Shown here one piece after another: positions 5,598 through 13,236 of a stretch of 13,391 nucleotides of DNA (position 1 is the first letter of the stretch; every line of letters starts with the position of its first letter). The position numbers and the translations under genes are program-made. The notes under the pieces were generated by a model that saw nothing but the letters and a program-made list of their open reading frames with translations, had not been told where the DNA came from and searched no databases. This DNA is from JAPLXD01 sp043802865. GTDB lineage: Bacteria > Patescibacteriota > Minisyncoccia > Moranbacterales > UBA11712. Location of the stretch: assembly GCA_043802865.1 (NCBI GenBank), contig JAZDKQ010000010.1, positions 1-13,391 of the forward strand, read 5' to 3'.

Positions 5598-6643
5598 GTC
5601 TCTTGCGTGAAGACATTTTTGCTGGCGTCTTGAAGCTGGGAATAGTTGTCTTGTCCCGCGATCGGGAAGAGGATATAGCCCAAGTTGGGGTTGGCGTTTG
5701 GAACTTCGAGCAAGCCCTTTGCGGAATTTTCGAATACGCGTTGCGCGATGTCGGAGCCTTCCATATTGCTGTATTGCTCATAGAATCCCTTCATTTCTTC
5801 GGGCGTCATATCGGTTTTGACATTGTCTCCAATGATATTGAGAATATTGTTCACTTTATTGAAATCGGCGAGCGTTCCCAGCGATATCAGCTTGTCTTTC
5901 AAAGCCTTGAGAATCACTTGCTGGCGCTTTGAACGGTCGAAGTCATTGGTTTGCACCCGCGCTCGGGCGTAGCAAAGCGCTTTTTCCCCGTTCAAATGGT
6001 TCGTGCCGACCGGCAGAGTAAAAGAGCCTCCGCATTCGTTTCCTTCCACGAATTGCTGCGTTTCGGCGAAGCCCTTCGGCATCCTCACGTCGACGCCACC
6101 CACCGCGTCAATGAGCTTTTGAAATCCGGCGAAATTGATGACGACCGCATGGTCGATCTTGAGGCCCGTGATCGTTTGCATCATCTCCTCCATCTTGGGT
6201 ATTCCCTGATTGCGTCCGCCGCTTTCCCAATAGGAATATACCGAATTGATTTTACCGTGTTCATTTGTTTCCGGAATTTGAACATAAAGATCCCGCGGAA
6301 CGGAAATCATAGCCACTTTGTTGTTCACGGTGTCAAATGACGCGACAATGATAGAATCCGCGAGGAGTCCTCCGCCGGGCATATTCGCTCCCCGCATTCC
6401 GAGAAGCAAAATATTCACCCGCCCTTCCTGCGCTTGCGGAGCAGTCCCTCCGCTTAAAAGACTGGCAAAGGAAGAACTATGGGAGCCGGATATTTTGTTC
6501 AGGGTATAGCCAGTCTTCCAAGCGAGGTATCCTCCGACTGCCAGAATGAGAACCAACGCGACCGCGAAAACCTTGAACTTCTTCGTTTTGTAAAATCTTT
6601 TTTTGCTTGACCCAACACCTGCTTTATTGCGGCTGGAAAACAT
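5591..6643 (-). CDS. LCP (LytR-CpsA-Psr) family cell-wall glycopolymer ligase
   Basis: Members transfer polyprenyl-pyrophosphate-linked glycopolymers to peptidoglycan outside the membrane. The 350-residue protein has a basic cytoplasmic N-terminus (RFYKTKKFK). One transmembrane segment follows at about residues 23-42, then a serine/glycine linker and the LCP catalytic domain at about 75-260. The domain's hallmarks are present: NILLLGMRG (R84), LLADSIIVASFD (D96), ISVPRDLYVQIP (R117, D118), KINSVYSY, GLKIDHAVVINF, DAVGGVDV, LNGEKALCYARAR (R227, R229) and DFDRSKRQQ (D236, R237). These include the arginines and aspartates that contact the lipid pyrophosphate and metal in known structures. The C-terminal 90 residues have no motif I recognise. 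The ATG at 6641-6643 has only an A-rich leader. It is divergent from a GT39-like glycosyltransferase, which fits a shared surface-glycan role. Confidence 0.93.
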   Translation of the reverse strand: MFSSRNKAGVGSSKKRFYKTKKFKVFAVALVLILAVGGYLAWKTGYTLNKISGSHSSSFASLLSGGTAPQAQEGRVNILLLGMRGANMPGGGLLADSIIVASFDTVNNKVAMISVPRDLYVQIPETNEHGKINSVYSYWESGGRNQGIPKMEEMMQTITGLKIDHAVVINFAGFQKLIDAVGGVDVRMPKGFAETQQFVEGNECGGSFTLPVGTNHLNGEKALCYARARVQTNDFDRSKRQQVILKALKDKLISLGTLADFNKVNNILNIIGDNVKTDMTPEEMKGFYEQYSNMEGSDIAQRVFENSAKGLLEVPNANPNLGYILFPIAGQDNYSQLQDASKNVFTQETQ

Positions 6644-6685
6644 ATTTTTTTCTTAATATTTAGATTAGCAGGACTAACAAGCTGT

Positions 6686-6714
6686 ATTCTACAAAATATA
6701 CGGCCAATGGGCAA
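6686..6714 (-). promoter_or_regulatory. Predicted promoter of the LCP gene
   Basis: Read on the minus strand: TTGCCC (6714-6709), 17-nt spacer, TAGAAT (6691-6686). This matches the consensus at four of six and five of six positions with ideal spacing. Transcription would start near 6679, leaving a leader of about 35 nt before the ATG at 6643. Confidence 0.55.
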
Positions 6715-6726
6715 GGATAATATAAT

Positions 6727-6755
6727 TTGGCAAAAAGGTCGGGAGAGGATAAAAT
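6727..6755 (+). promoter_or_regulatory. Predicted promoter of the glycosyltransferase-hydrolase pair
   Basis: TTGGCA (6727-6732), 17-nt spacer, TAAAAT (6750-6755), five of six matches in each hexamer. The start site would be near 6762, about 20 nt before the ATG at 6782. A perfect TATAAT at 6721-6726 lies just upstream but lacks a good -35 at the right distance. It is back-to-back with the LCP promoter, with 12 bp between the two -35 boxes. Confidence 0.6.
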
Positions 6756-6781
6756 ATGAATAGCAATTGATAAAACAAAAT

Positions 6782-8440
6782 ATGCCCCGAAAAACGAAAA
6801 AACCAAGCAAGAAAATCAAAGAAGCGCCGAAGAAAGAGAAAGGCGATATCAGCCGCAGGATGTATATCATTCTTGCCGTTTTGGTTGTGTTTGCGGCGCT
6901 GTTCATTCGTAGCTATCATATTGGCACCTTACCGCCGGGGGTATATCCAGACGAGGCAGTGAACGGCGTGGACGCGATCACGGCCAATGCAAGCCACAGC
7001 TGGAAAATGTTTTATGAAAACAACAACGGGCGCGAAGGCTTGTTCATAAACCTCATTGCTTTGAGTTTCAGCTTGTTTGGGATCAGCGTGGCAACTTTCA
7101 AAATGTGGTCGATTCTCTTTGGGACACTCACGGCTCTTGGCATGATCTTGCTCGGAGAGGAACTTTTCGCGAGCCGACGTGCCGGGATCATTGCCGGATT
7201 TTTGACGGCGACATCTTTTTGGGCGATCAATTTCAGCCGGATCGGTTTTCGCGCCATAATGCTACCGTTCGTACTGGTCTTCACGATATTTTTCCTCATC
7301 CGCGGAATCCAAAAAAAGAAAATAGTCGATTATATTCTGGCGGGAATGTTCTTCGGCCTGGGACTGCATACGTACATCTCTTTTCGTATCGCTCCACTGA
7401 TCCTCGTAGCGTTGCTGATTGCTTTCATTGTGAGTCGCAAAAGATTTTTCGCGACTCATTGGAAGGAAATTCTCGCTTTTTGCGCGGCGGTAGTGATTGT
7501 CGCTCTCCCGATACTTCTTGACTTTTATCATCATCCTGACCATTTCAGCGGGCGGACGAATCAAGTTTCTGTTTTCAATCCGGCGGTTAATCAGGGAAAT
7601 CTGCCACTCACTCTCGGGAAAAGTTTCGGATTGTCCTTTGCCCAATTCAATTTTTTCGGGGATCAAAATTGGAGGCATAATCTGCCCCCTTGGCCGGAAA
7701 TATTTCCCGCGATCGGAATATTTTTTCTTGCCGGTATTTTCTATTTTATCTATGAATTTTTCTTTTTGCTCTGGCGCCGAATCCTGGCGGGCGAAAGAAG
7801 CGAGCGGTTCATTTTGGTCGCGCTGCTCCTCTCTTGGTTTTTTGTGATGATTCTTCCTTCAGCCATCAGCTTTGAAGGTCTTCCGCACGCGCTTCGGAGC
7901 ATTGGGGCTATGCCGGTGGCGCTTCTTCTCGCGGCGTTTTCAATTGAAGCCGTTTTCAAATGGGCGGAATCCGCTAAATATGCAAAACACAAAAAAGCTA
8001 TTTGGACATTGCTTATTGTTGCGATTGTCGGAAGCGGAATTTGGTCCGTGAAACAATATTTTGTCGACTGGGGAGGGAGCAAGGATGTTCACGGGGCTTT
8101 CAATCAGAATTTCATGAACATGGCGAACTATCTCAACTCTCTTCCGGATGGAACTCCGAAGTATGTCGTCGACAACGGACCCGGAATTCAAATGGAAGAT
8201 GGTCTTCAAACTTCAATGGAAGTAGTGAAACTGTTCACCTATCAAAAAGCGGCCAACATGGCCTATCTTGAGCCGGATTTCAACGCGAATGACTTGAAAT
8301 CTTCTTCCAAGGTGGTTCTGATGTCTTTTGACGAGGGCATTATCGCCCGAATATTGGAAGCATTTCCCGGGAGTTTGGTTTCGAAAATCGATTTTCAACC
8401 CGGATTTGGAACCGACTTCACGGTAGTCAATGTGAAATAA
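6782..8440 (+). CDS. GT39/PMT-like membrane glycosyltransferase
   Basis: A 552-residue polytopic protein of the GT-C fold, inferred to transfer a sugar from a polyprenyl-phosphate carrier on the outer face of the membrane. A lysine-rich cytoplasmic head (residues 1-26) is followed by the first transmembrane helix (about 28-43). The first external loop contains PPGVYPDEAVNG, where D57-E58 match the acidic pair essential in this superfamily. Further loop sequence WKMFYENNNGREGLF follows. Then come roughly ten more hydrophobic helices up to about residue 430, with LLGEELFASRRAGIIAGFL and NFSRIGFRA between them. It ends in a soluble domain of about 120 residues. I chose ATG at 6782; an in-frame TTG at 6767 would add five residues. 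Neither has a Shine-Dalgarno. It is followed 10 nt later by the hydrolase gene, so both are probably one transcript. Confidence 0.85.
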   Translation: MPRKTKKPSKKIKEAPKKEKGDISRRMYIILAVLVVFAALFIRSYHIGTLPPGVYPDEAVNGVDAITANASHSWKMFYENNNGREGLFINLIALSFSLFGISVATFKMWSILFGTLTALGMILLGEELFASRRAGIIAGFLTATSFWAINFSRIGFRAIMLPFVLVFTIFFLIRGIQKKKIVDYILAGMFFGLGLHTYISFRIAPLILVALLIAFIVSRKRFFATHWKEILAFCAAVVIVALPILLDFYHHPDHFSGRTNQVSVFNPAVNQGNLPLTLGKSFGLSFAQFNFFGDQNWRHNLPPWPEIFPAIGIFFLAGIFYFIYEFFFLLWRRILAGERSERFILVALLLSWFFVMILPSAISFEGLPHALRSIGAMPVALLLAAFSIEAVFKWAESAKYAKHKKAIWTLLIVAIVGSGIWSVKQYFVDWGGSKDVHGAFNQNFMNMANYLNSLPDGTPKYVVDNGPGIQMEDGLQTSMEVVKLFTYQKAANMAYLEPDFNANDLKSSSKVVLMSFDEGIIARILEAFPGSLVSKIDFQPGFGTDFTVVNVK

Positions 8441-8450
8441 TATCAATCGT

Positions 8451-9074
8451 ATGCCAAATCAAAAACGAGTTTTTATCATCCATGGCTGGGGAGGGAATCC
8501 CGGCGAAGCATGGTTTCCGTGGCTTGTGAAAAATTTAGCAGATAAAGGATTTTTAGTTGAAGTTCCGAAGATGCCGGATACGGACAATCCGAAAATAGAA
8601 GCCTGGACAGGGCATATTCAAAAAACGGTCGGGCAATGCGACGAAAATACATTTTTTGTCGGACACAGCATCGGCTGCCAGGCGATCATGAGGTATCTGG
8701 AAAAATTGCCTTATGATGAAAAGGCCCTCCTGCGCCAAGGCTATGGCGGGCAAGCGGGCGGAGCGGTTTTTGTCGCAGGATGGTTCACGCTCACCGGCCT
8801 TGAAGAGGAGGAAGAGAGAATGACTTCTAGCCTGTGGGTCAACACGCCGATCGACTTTGAAAAAGCGAAAGCACGCGCGAAAAAATTCATTTGCATATTT
8901 TCCGACAATGACCCGTATGTTCCGGCCGAAAATTGGGAGATGTTTTCCAAAAAATTAGGCGCAGAGATTATAATAGAAAAGAATAAGGGCCACTTCACGG
9001 ACGATGATGGGATAAAAGAACTTCCAGCGGCGCTCGACGCGGTCTTGAAAATCGCGATAGAAAAAAGCAAATAA
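8451..9074 (+). CDS. RBBP9/YdeN-family serine hydrolase
   Basis: A 207-residue alpha/beta hydrolase without a signal peptide. The N-terminal strand and oxyanion region read VFIIHGWGGNPGEAWFPWL. The nucleophile elbow is FFVGHSIGCQAI (Ser73). The acid is probably D154 in FSDNDPYVP, and the base His181 in NKGHF, completing a Ser-Asp-His triad in family order. RBBP9/YdeN proteins are small serine hydrolases with largely unknown substrates. Residues 92-105 (LLRQGYGGQAGGA) interrupt the loop before the next core strand and look like an inserted repeat. The family is usually about 180-190 residues, so the insert accounts for much of the excess. It lies 10 nt downstream of the GT39-like gene. A shared role is possible but not shown by sequence. 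Confidence 0.88.
   Translation: MPNQKRVFIIHGWGGNPGEAWFPWLVKNLADKGFLVEVPKMPDTDNPKIEAWTGHIQKTVGQCDENTFFVGHSIGCQAIMRYLEKLPYDEKALLRQGYGGQAGGAVFVAGWFTLTGLEEEEERMTSSLWVNTPIDFEKAKARAKKFICIFSDNDPYVPAENWEMFSKKLGAEIIIEKNKGHFTDDDGIKELPAALDAVLKIAIEKSK
8724..8765 (+). repeat. In-frame insert in the hydrolase (RQGYGGQAGG)
   Basis: About 14 codons (residues 92-105) rich in G/C, encoding LLRQGYGGQAGGA between the helix after the nucleophile elbow and the VFVAGW strand. Its DNA contains GCCCTCCT followed by GGCGGGCA, the same pair of words in the same order as the insert in pyk at 893-937. GCCA...TGGC forms a short internal inverted repeat. I remember near-identical peptides as repeated inserts in unrelated CPR proteins; this is not checked here. 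Confidence 0.6.
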
Positions 9075-9076
9075 AC

Positions 9077-9112
9077 TTGCCTATTTTGGATACTTTGCTA
9101 ATATGATAGGCA
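9077..9112 (+). promoter_or_regulatory. Predicted dnaG-rpoD promoter enclosed by an inverted repeat
   Basis: TTGCCT (9077-9082), 16-nt spacer, TAATAT (9099-9104); TATGAT at 9102-9107 is an alternative -10. The start would fall near 9110, only a few nucleotides before the dnaG ATG at 9116, so the mRNA may be nearly leaderless. TGCCTAT (9078-9084) and ATAGGCA (9106-9112) form a 7-bp inverted repeat bracketing the promoter elements, a geometry compatible with a repressor operator. Confidence 0.45.
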
Positions 9113-9115
9113 GAA

Positions 9116-10933
9116 ATGTCTTCTCCGGAAATTGAAGAAATCAAAAATCGCCTGAATATCGCGGAAGTGGTCGGCGAGTATATAAGGCTGACGAAAGCAG
9201 GGAGCAATTGGAAAGCTCTCTGTCCTTTTCATAATGAGAAAAGCCCGTCTTTCATGGTGAGCGAAGAACGGGGAAGCTGGCACTGTTTCGGGTGCGGGAA
9301 GGGCGGGGATGTGTTTTCATTCGTGATGGAACTAGAAGGGATCGGATTTCGCGAAGCGCTCGAGCAACTCGCCGGAAAGGCGGGAGTGGAGCTCAAGAAA
9401 AACGAGAATTGGAAAGCGACGAGCGAAGACCGGGACAACAAAAAAGAGCTGTTCAAGATTTTGGAGCTGGCGACAAAGTGGTATGAGAAAAATCTTTGGG
9501 AAGGAAGAGGGAAAGAGAAAATTTTGGGATATTTGCGAGAGCGGGGTCTCAATGATCAAAGCATCAAAAAATTTCGTTTAGGCTACGCGCCGGACGGCTG
9601 GAGGAATATTTTGGAATTTTTGCTAAAAAAGGGATACACAATTGATGAGATAAACAAGACTGGACTGCTGGTGGAGAAAAATTCAGAAAATAACATACAA
9701 AATACAAAATACAAAATACCAGATACCAACTACTATGACCGTTTTCGCGATCGCATAATGTTTCCCATTCAAGACATTCTCGGCCGGGTCGTCGGCTATA
9801 GTGCACGGGTCGCTCCCGGCGGTGATGAAAAAAACGCGAAATATGTTAACACTCCCCAGACGACGCTCTATGACAAGGGCAAAATTCTATACGGCCTCAA
9901 TTTGGCAAAAGTTGAAATAAAAAAAAGAAACGAGGCGGTTTTGGTGGAGGGAAATACGGATGTGATCGCTTCGCACCAGGCAGGATTTGAGAACACGATT
10001 GCCGTATCGGGAACGGCGCTAACCGAGGAACAAGTGAAGATCCTCAAGCGATATGCGGAAAACCTCAAAATGGGATTTGATATGGACGCGGCCGGACAAA
10101 CAGCCGCCCGCCGGAGCATCAAAATTTGTCTTGAAAATGATTTGAACGTCAAAATAATCTCTCTTTCTTCCGGAAAAGACGCGGCGGAGTGCCTCAGGGA
10201 AAATCTTGAAGTTTGGAAAAAAGCAGTTGAAAGTGCAAGCGGTGTATTGGAGTACTATTTCAAGGAAACATTTTCGCGATATGACCCCAAAAAGCCGACG
10301 GACAAGAAAAAGATCGCCCAAGAGCTTCTGAACGTGATCAAAGATATTTCCAGTCCGATTGAGCAGGCGCATTGGGTCAAAGTTCTCGCGGGAAAAATCG
10401 AAACGGACGAAAAGATTTTGCTTGGTGTACTGGAAAAAGCGAAGTCAAAAGAAACGCAACCTACCGGCCGCAAGGAAGAAAGCGGAAAAGATAGCTATGA
10501 AAAGAGTCTTGAAAAAAATATACTGGGGATTATCCTTGCTTTTCCAAATAAATGCCGAAACGAATTTGGAAAGATCAATAGCGAGGACTTCCAAAATGAG
10601 AAAGAAAGAGCTATACTTGAAGCAATAAAGAAAGACAAAGAAAACTTCAGCCTTGAGAAAGTGAAGGCTCTTTTTTCTGATTATGAAACGGGAAAATTTT
10701 TGGCGGAAGCGGTTTTTGAGGCGGAGGCGGGATTTGGTAAAGAGCCGGGTGGCAAGCAAATTGATCCGGCTGGAGAACTTGAAAGATATGTAAAACGCCT
10801 CAAAGAAAAAAGGCTCAAAGAAAAAATTTCTCAAATTACTCGGGATATCAGATCGGCTGAAGCAAGCGGGGACAAAGCCGGAGAGAAATTGCTCATGGAA
10901 AAATTTCAAAAGTTGATGGAAGAAATGAAATAG
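9116..10933 (+). CDS. dnaG: DNA primase
   Basis: Synthesises RNA primers for replication, acting with the replicative helicase at the fork. The 605-residue protein has an N-terminal CHC2 zinc-binding domain: C36-P-F-H39, then SWHC57-F-G-C60, followed by GGDVFSFVMELEGIGFREA. The RNA polymerase basic/core region includes YDRFRDRIMFPI and GRVVGYSAR, leading to KYVNTPQT and LYGL. The TOPRIM domain has E278 in LVEGNTDVIA, D322/D324 in FDMDAAG and D355 in SGKDAAE, so the metal-binding acidic residues are intact. The usual GYMD following the TOPRIM glutamate reads GNTD here. The C-terminal part from about 390 is the helicase-interaction region, charged and helical. Residues 190-205 carry a repeat-derived insert. 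The ATG at 9116 gives the family N-terminus and has no strong Shine-Dalgarno. rpoD follows 22 nt later. Confidence 0.97.
   Translation: MSSPEIEEIKNRLNIAEVVGEYIRLTKAGSNWKALCPFHNEKSPSFMVSEERGSWHCFGCGKGGDVFSFVMELEGIGFREALEQLAGKAGVELKKNENWKATSEDRDNKKELFKILELATKWYEKNLWEGRGKEKILGYLRERGLNDQSIKKFRLGYAPDGWRNILEFLLKKGYTIDEINKTGLLVEKNSENNIQNTKYKIPDTNYYDRFRDRIMFPIQDILGRVVGYSARVAPGGDEKNAKYVNTPQTTLYDKGKILYGLNLAKVEIKKRNEAVLVEGNTDVIASHQAGFENTIAVSGTALTEEQVKILKRYAENLKMGFDMDAAGQTAARRSIKICLENDLNVKIISLSSGKDAAECLRENLEVWKKAVESASGVLEYYFKETFSRYDPKKPTDKKKIAQELLNVIKDISSPIEQAHWVKVLAGKIETDEKILLGVLEKAKSKETQPTGRKEESGKDSYEKSLEKNILGIILAFPNKCRNEFGKINSEDFQNEKERAILEAIKKDKENFSLEKVKALFSDYETGKFLAEAVFEAEAGFGKEPGGKQIDPAGELERYVKRLKEKRLKEKISQITRDIRSAEASGDKAGEKLLMEKFQKLMEEMK
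9689..9733 (+). repeat. Heptamer tandem repeat / insert in dnaG
   Basis: Three tandem copies of ATACAAA (9695-9715) followed by ATACC variants encode NIQNTKYKIPDTNY at about residues 193-206 of DnaG, between LVEK and YDRFRDRIMFPI. Other primases have only a few residues here. Three heptamers total 21 bp and keep the frame. The peptide resembles short inserts I recall in CPR proteins. The site is a surface loop, which would explain tolerance. Confidence 0.65.
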
Positions 10934-10955
10934 TAAATATATTTTTCAATTAATT

Positions 10956-12302
10956 ATGCCTAAAAAGAAGCCAATCAAGAAAAAAAAGGTGAAAGCAGGT
11001 AAAGTGATTCTGAAAAAGCCGATTAAGAAAAAATCTGTCAAAAAGCTTAAAAAGAAGCCGGCAAAAAAAGCTGTACGAAAAAAGCCTACGAAGAAAAGTG
11101 TCTCAAAAAAATCGAAAAAAGTTGCCAGTTCGTCTTTTCGTTGGGGGATAAAAAAGTCAATTTCGAGCGAAAAAAAAGAAAAACCAATTTCCGGGAAGAA
11201 AAAAATGGCGGAGGAAAGAGAAAAGAATCGGATTGATGAGCTGGTTGCGATTGGAAAGCAGAGAGGCTTCGTGACGGAAGATGAGATTCTTCATGTCATT
11301 CCGGAAGTGGAAAAAGACCTTTCGGGACTCGAAGAGCTTTATGAAAAATTGGAGCTATCGGGCGTGAAAATCGTGAGTTCGGACGAAGTGATCAAAACGG
11401 AAATAGAAAAAGAAGCCGAGAAAAGAGAGAAGAAACCGGATGCGATGGACATTCCGCTGGACCTTGATGACGTTTCTTCGGACTCGGTTCAGATGTATCT
11501 CCGCGAGATCGGACGGGTGCCTCTTCTCAAGGGAGAAGAAGAAGTGAGCTTGGCTAAAAGAATCGAGAAAGAAGATTTGATGGCGAAACAGAAACTCACC
11601 GAAGCGAACTTGCGGCTAGTGGTTTCGATCGCCAAGAAATATGTCGGACGAAGCGCGAATTTGTCGCTTCTCGACTTGATCCAAGAGGGGAACATTGGTC
11701 TTTTTCGGGCGGTGGAAAAATTCGACTATCGAAAAGGATACAAGTTTTCGACCTATGCCACTTGGTGGATTCGCCAAGCGATCACGCGAGCGCTCGCGGA
11801 TCAATCTCGAACGATTCGCATTCCTGTGCATATGGTCGAGACAATCAACAAATATACGCAGGCAACGCGTCGACTGGTTCAGGATCTTGGACGCGATCCG
11901 CTTCCCGAAGAAGTGGCGGCTGAAATGGGACTCGAAGTGGAAAAAGTGCGCCACATCATGAAAATTTCGCAGGAAACTGTTTCCATCGAAACGCCGGTTG
12001 GGGACAGCGAGGACGACTCTATTCTTGGAGACTTCATTGAGGATACGGAAGCGGTGATGCCGCACCAGAATGCGGCGCGGAAACTCCTCACAGATCACGT
12101 TGTTGAAATTCTCAAGGATCTCACTCCCCGCGAGCAGAAAATTTTGAAGATCCGTTTCGGGCTTGAAGACGGCGTTACGCACACCCTCGAAGAAGTCGGG
12201 CACGAATTCGGTGTCACGCGCGAACGCATCCGCCAGATCGAAGCCAAAGCCCTCGACAAGATCCGCGAAAGCGGAATGGTGGGCAAATTGAAGGATTATT
12301 AG
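10956..12302 (+). CDS. rpoD: Primary RNA polymerase sigma factor (sigma-70)
   Basis: Directs RNA polymerase to housekeeping promoters. The 448-residue protein has an extremely basic tail (residues 1-55, about half lysine), then a region 1.1-like segment (about 90-145, LVAIGKQRGFVTEDEIL). Region 1.2 is about 174-208 (SVQMYLREIGRVPLL). Region 2 is about 209-285, with LRLVVSIAKKYVGR, LIQEGNIGLFRAVEKFDYRK and the -10-recognition helix YKFSTYATWWIRQAI. Region 3 runs from IRIPVHMVETINK to about 360, with GDFIED as the finger. Region 4 ends in the -35-binding helix-turn-helix GVTRERIRQIEAKAL. The ATG at 10956 gives the long form. An in-frame ATG at 11205 (MAEEREK) would remove the tail and leave all sigma domains. 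It lies 22 nt after dnaG, a dnaG-rpoD pairing known from the macromolecular-synthesis operon, here without rpsU. A strong terminator follows. Confidence 0.97.
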   Translation: MPKKKPIKKKKVKAGKVILKKPIKKKSVKKLKKKPAKKAVRKKPTKKSVSKKSKKVASSSFRWGIKKSISSEKKEKPISGKKKMAEEREKNRIDELVAIGKQRGFVTEDEILHVIPEVEKDLSGLEELYEKLELSGVKIVSSDEVIKTEIEKEAEKREKKPDAMDIPLDLDDVSSDSVQMYLREIGRVPLLKGEEEVSLAKRIEKEDLMAKQKLTEANLRLVVSIAKKYVGRSANLSLLDLIQEGNIGLFRAVEKFDYRKGYKFSTYATWWIRQAITRALADQSRTIRIPVHMVETINKYTQATRRLVQDLGRDPLPEEVAAEMGLEVEKVRHIMKISQETVSIETPVGDSEDDSILGDFIEDTEAVMPHQNAARKLLTDHVVEILKDLTPREQKILKIRFGLEDGVTHTLEEVGHEFGVTRERIRQIEAKALDKIRESGMVGKLKDY

Positions 12303-12331
12303 ATCGCGCAATACGAAACATATAATAAAAG

Positions 12332-12363
12332 AAAAACAGTCCCGTTTAGAGGGACTGTTTTTC
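12332..12363 (+). terminator. Strong bidirectional terminator after rpoD
   Basis: Perfect 12-bp stem AAAAACAGTCCC (12332-12343) / GGGACTGTTTTT (12351-12362) with a 7-nt loop. The A and T flanks give a T tract on both strands. It can therefore serve both rpoD and the convergent lysozyme-like gene, whose likely end is at 12377. Confidence 0.92.
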
Positions 12364-12376
12364 TGCGACACTATTT

Positions 12377-13226
12377 TTATGAATTTTTTTTTGGAATTGA
12401 TTTTATTGAAGTTTATGGCGACGTCGGAAATCCATTTGCGCACGCCCGATGGGTTGTGTCCGGCGCAGCTCGAACCGCATTTCCAGGAAATGGCTTGAGC
12501 GGGACTGCGAACACCCTTGGCGACCATTTTTTCGATCTTCTTGCCAACGGCGCTCACCGCGTCTTCGGGAGAAGCAAAGCAGGAATATCCGCCCGCCGTG
12601 GTTTTTCCGCCGCCTTTGAATCCCCAATAGTTGTAGCAGTCGCGTCCGCCCATTTTCGGAGAATAGACTCCGAACTTGCTTTCCTTCATCGCGATTCCGA
12701 CGATGAAAGCGGCGACGGTGCGATCCTGCTCGGAAATCGGGTCGATCATCGCGGCCATCGGAGTGTTTTTCACGATGCCGGCGACGTCGTTCTTGAGGCC
12801 TTCATTTTCGCCATTGCTTTCTTCAACTGCGATCACATTCGGCTGAATGGTCTTTTTCTGAAAACCGATTATATTGAGCTTTGAATTGCCCTCGATCGGC
12901 AGATTGTTCGGAGTGCCGGACTCGTCAGCGAAAGCGATTTTTGAGGCAAACACAAAAAGCAAGAGAGTTATGGCGACCAAAACGGGCCAATAAAACTCTT
13001 GTTTCTCGGAAATATGGGTTTTTAGGTTGTTTTTTATTGAAAGTTGGGCTTTTTTCGTTTTTTCCCAGCATATTCCAGCTATTTCTTGATATTTCTCAAG
13101 CTGGTCGGTAAATTTTCGATATTTGCAAGCGATTTTTCGGTCGCATTGCAGACAGGTAGTTTGCGATTGAGTTTTCGGGTAAATCCCTCCATAGATCACG
13201 GATTTACTCCAGTTACTCATTGGCAT
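12377..13226 (-). CDS. Exported lysozyme-like protein with cysteine-rich head; 3' frame disrupted at an A9 run
   Basis: As read, the frame starts at ATG 13226 and contains no stop until 11616, far inside antisense rpoD. The recognisable protein ends near residue 281 at an A9 run (12392-12384). If one A is removed the frame ends at once as ...NKINSKKNS and a TAA at 12377-12379, just before the shared terminator; I give that as the likely end. Residues 1-75 are a cytoplasmic head with C25-x2-C28-x5-C34. Residues 79-100 form a hydrophobic segment ending AFA before DES, like a signal peptidase I site. Residues 155-275 resemble a lysozyme/glucosaminidase-type hydrolase. Features there are IVGIAMKESKFG (E182 as candidate catalytic acid), DCYNYWGFKGGG, YSCFASPEDAVSAVGKKI and SWKCGSSCAGHNPSGVRKW. 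Four cysteines (197, 216, 250, 254) could form disulfides. The enzymatic assignment is inference from motif style. Confidence 0.72.
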
Positions 13227-13236
13227 TTTTTGAAAG

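Noticed and set aside
9695..9720. CRISPR-like or satellite array
   Set aside because: Three 7-bp units without spacers inside a coding sequence; it is a simple tandem repeat. No CRISPR array was seen in the window.
11616..12376. C-terminal half of the 536-aa minus-strand frame as a genuine protein domain
   Set aside because: It is the antisense of conserved rpoD codons beyond a strong terminator and follows a homopolymer run; arginine/phenylalanine/histidine-rich composition is typical of a shadow frame.
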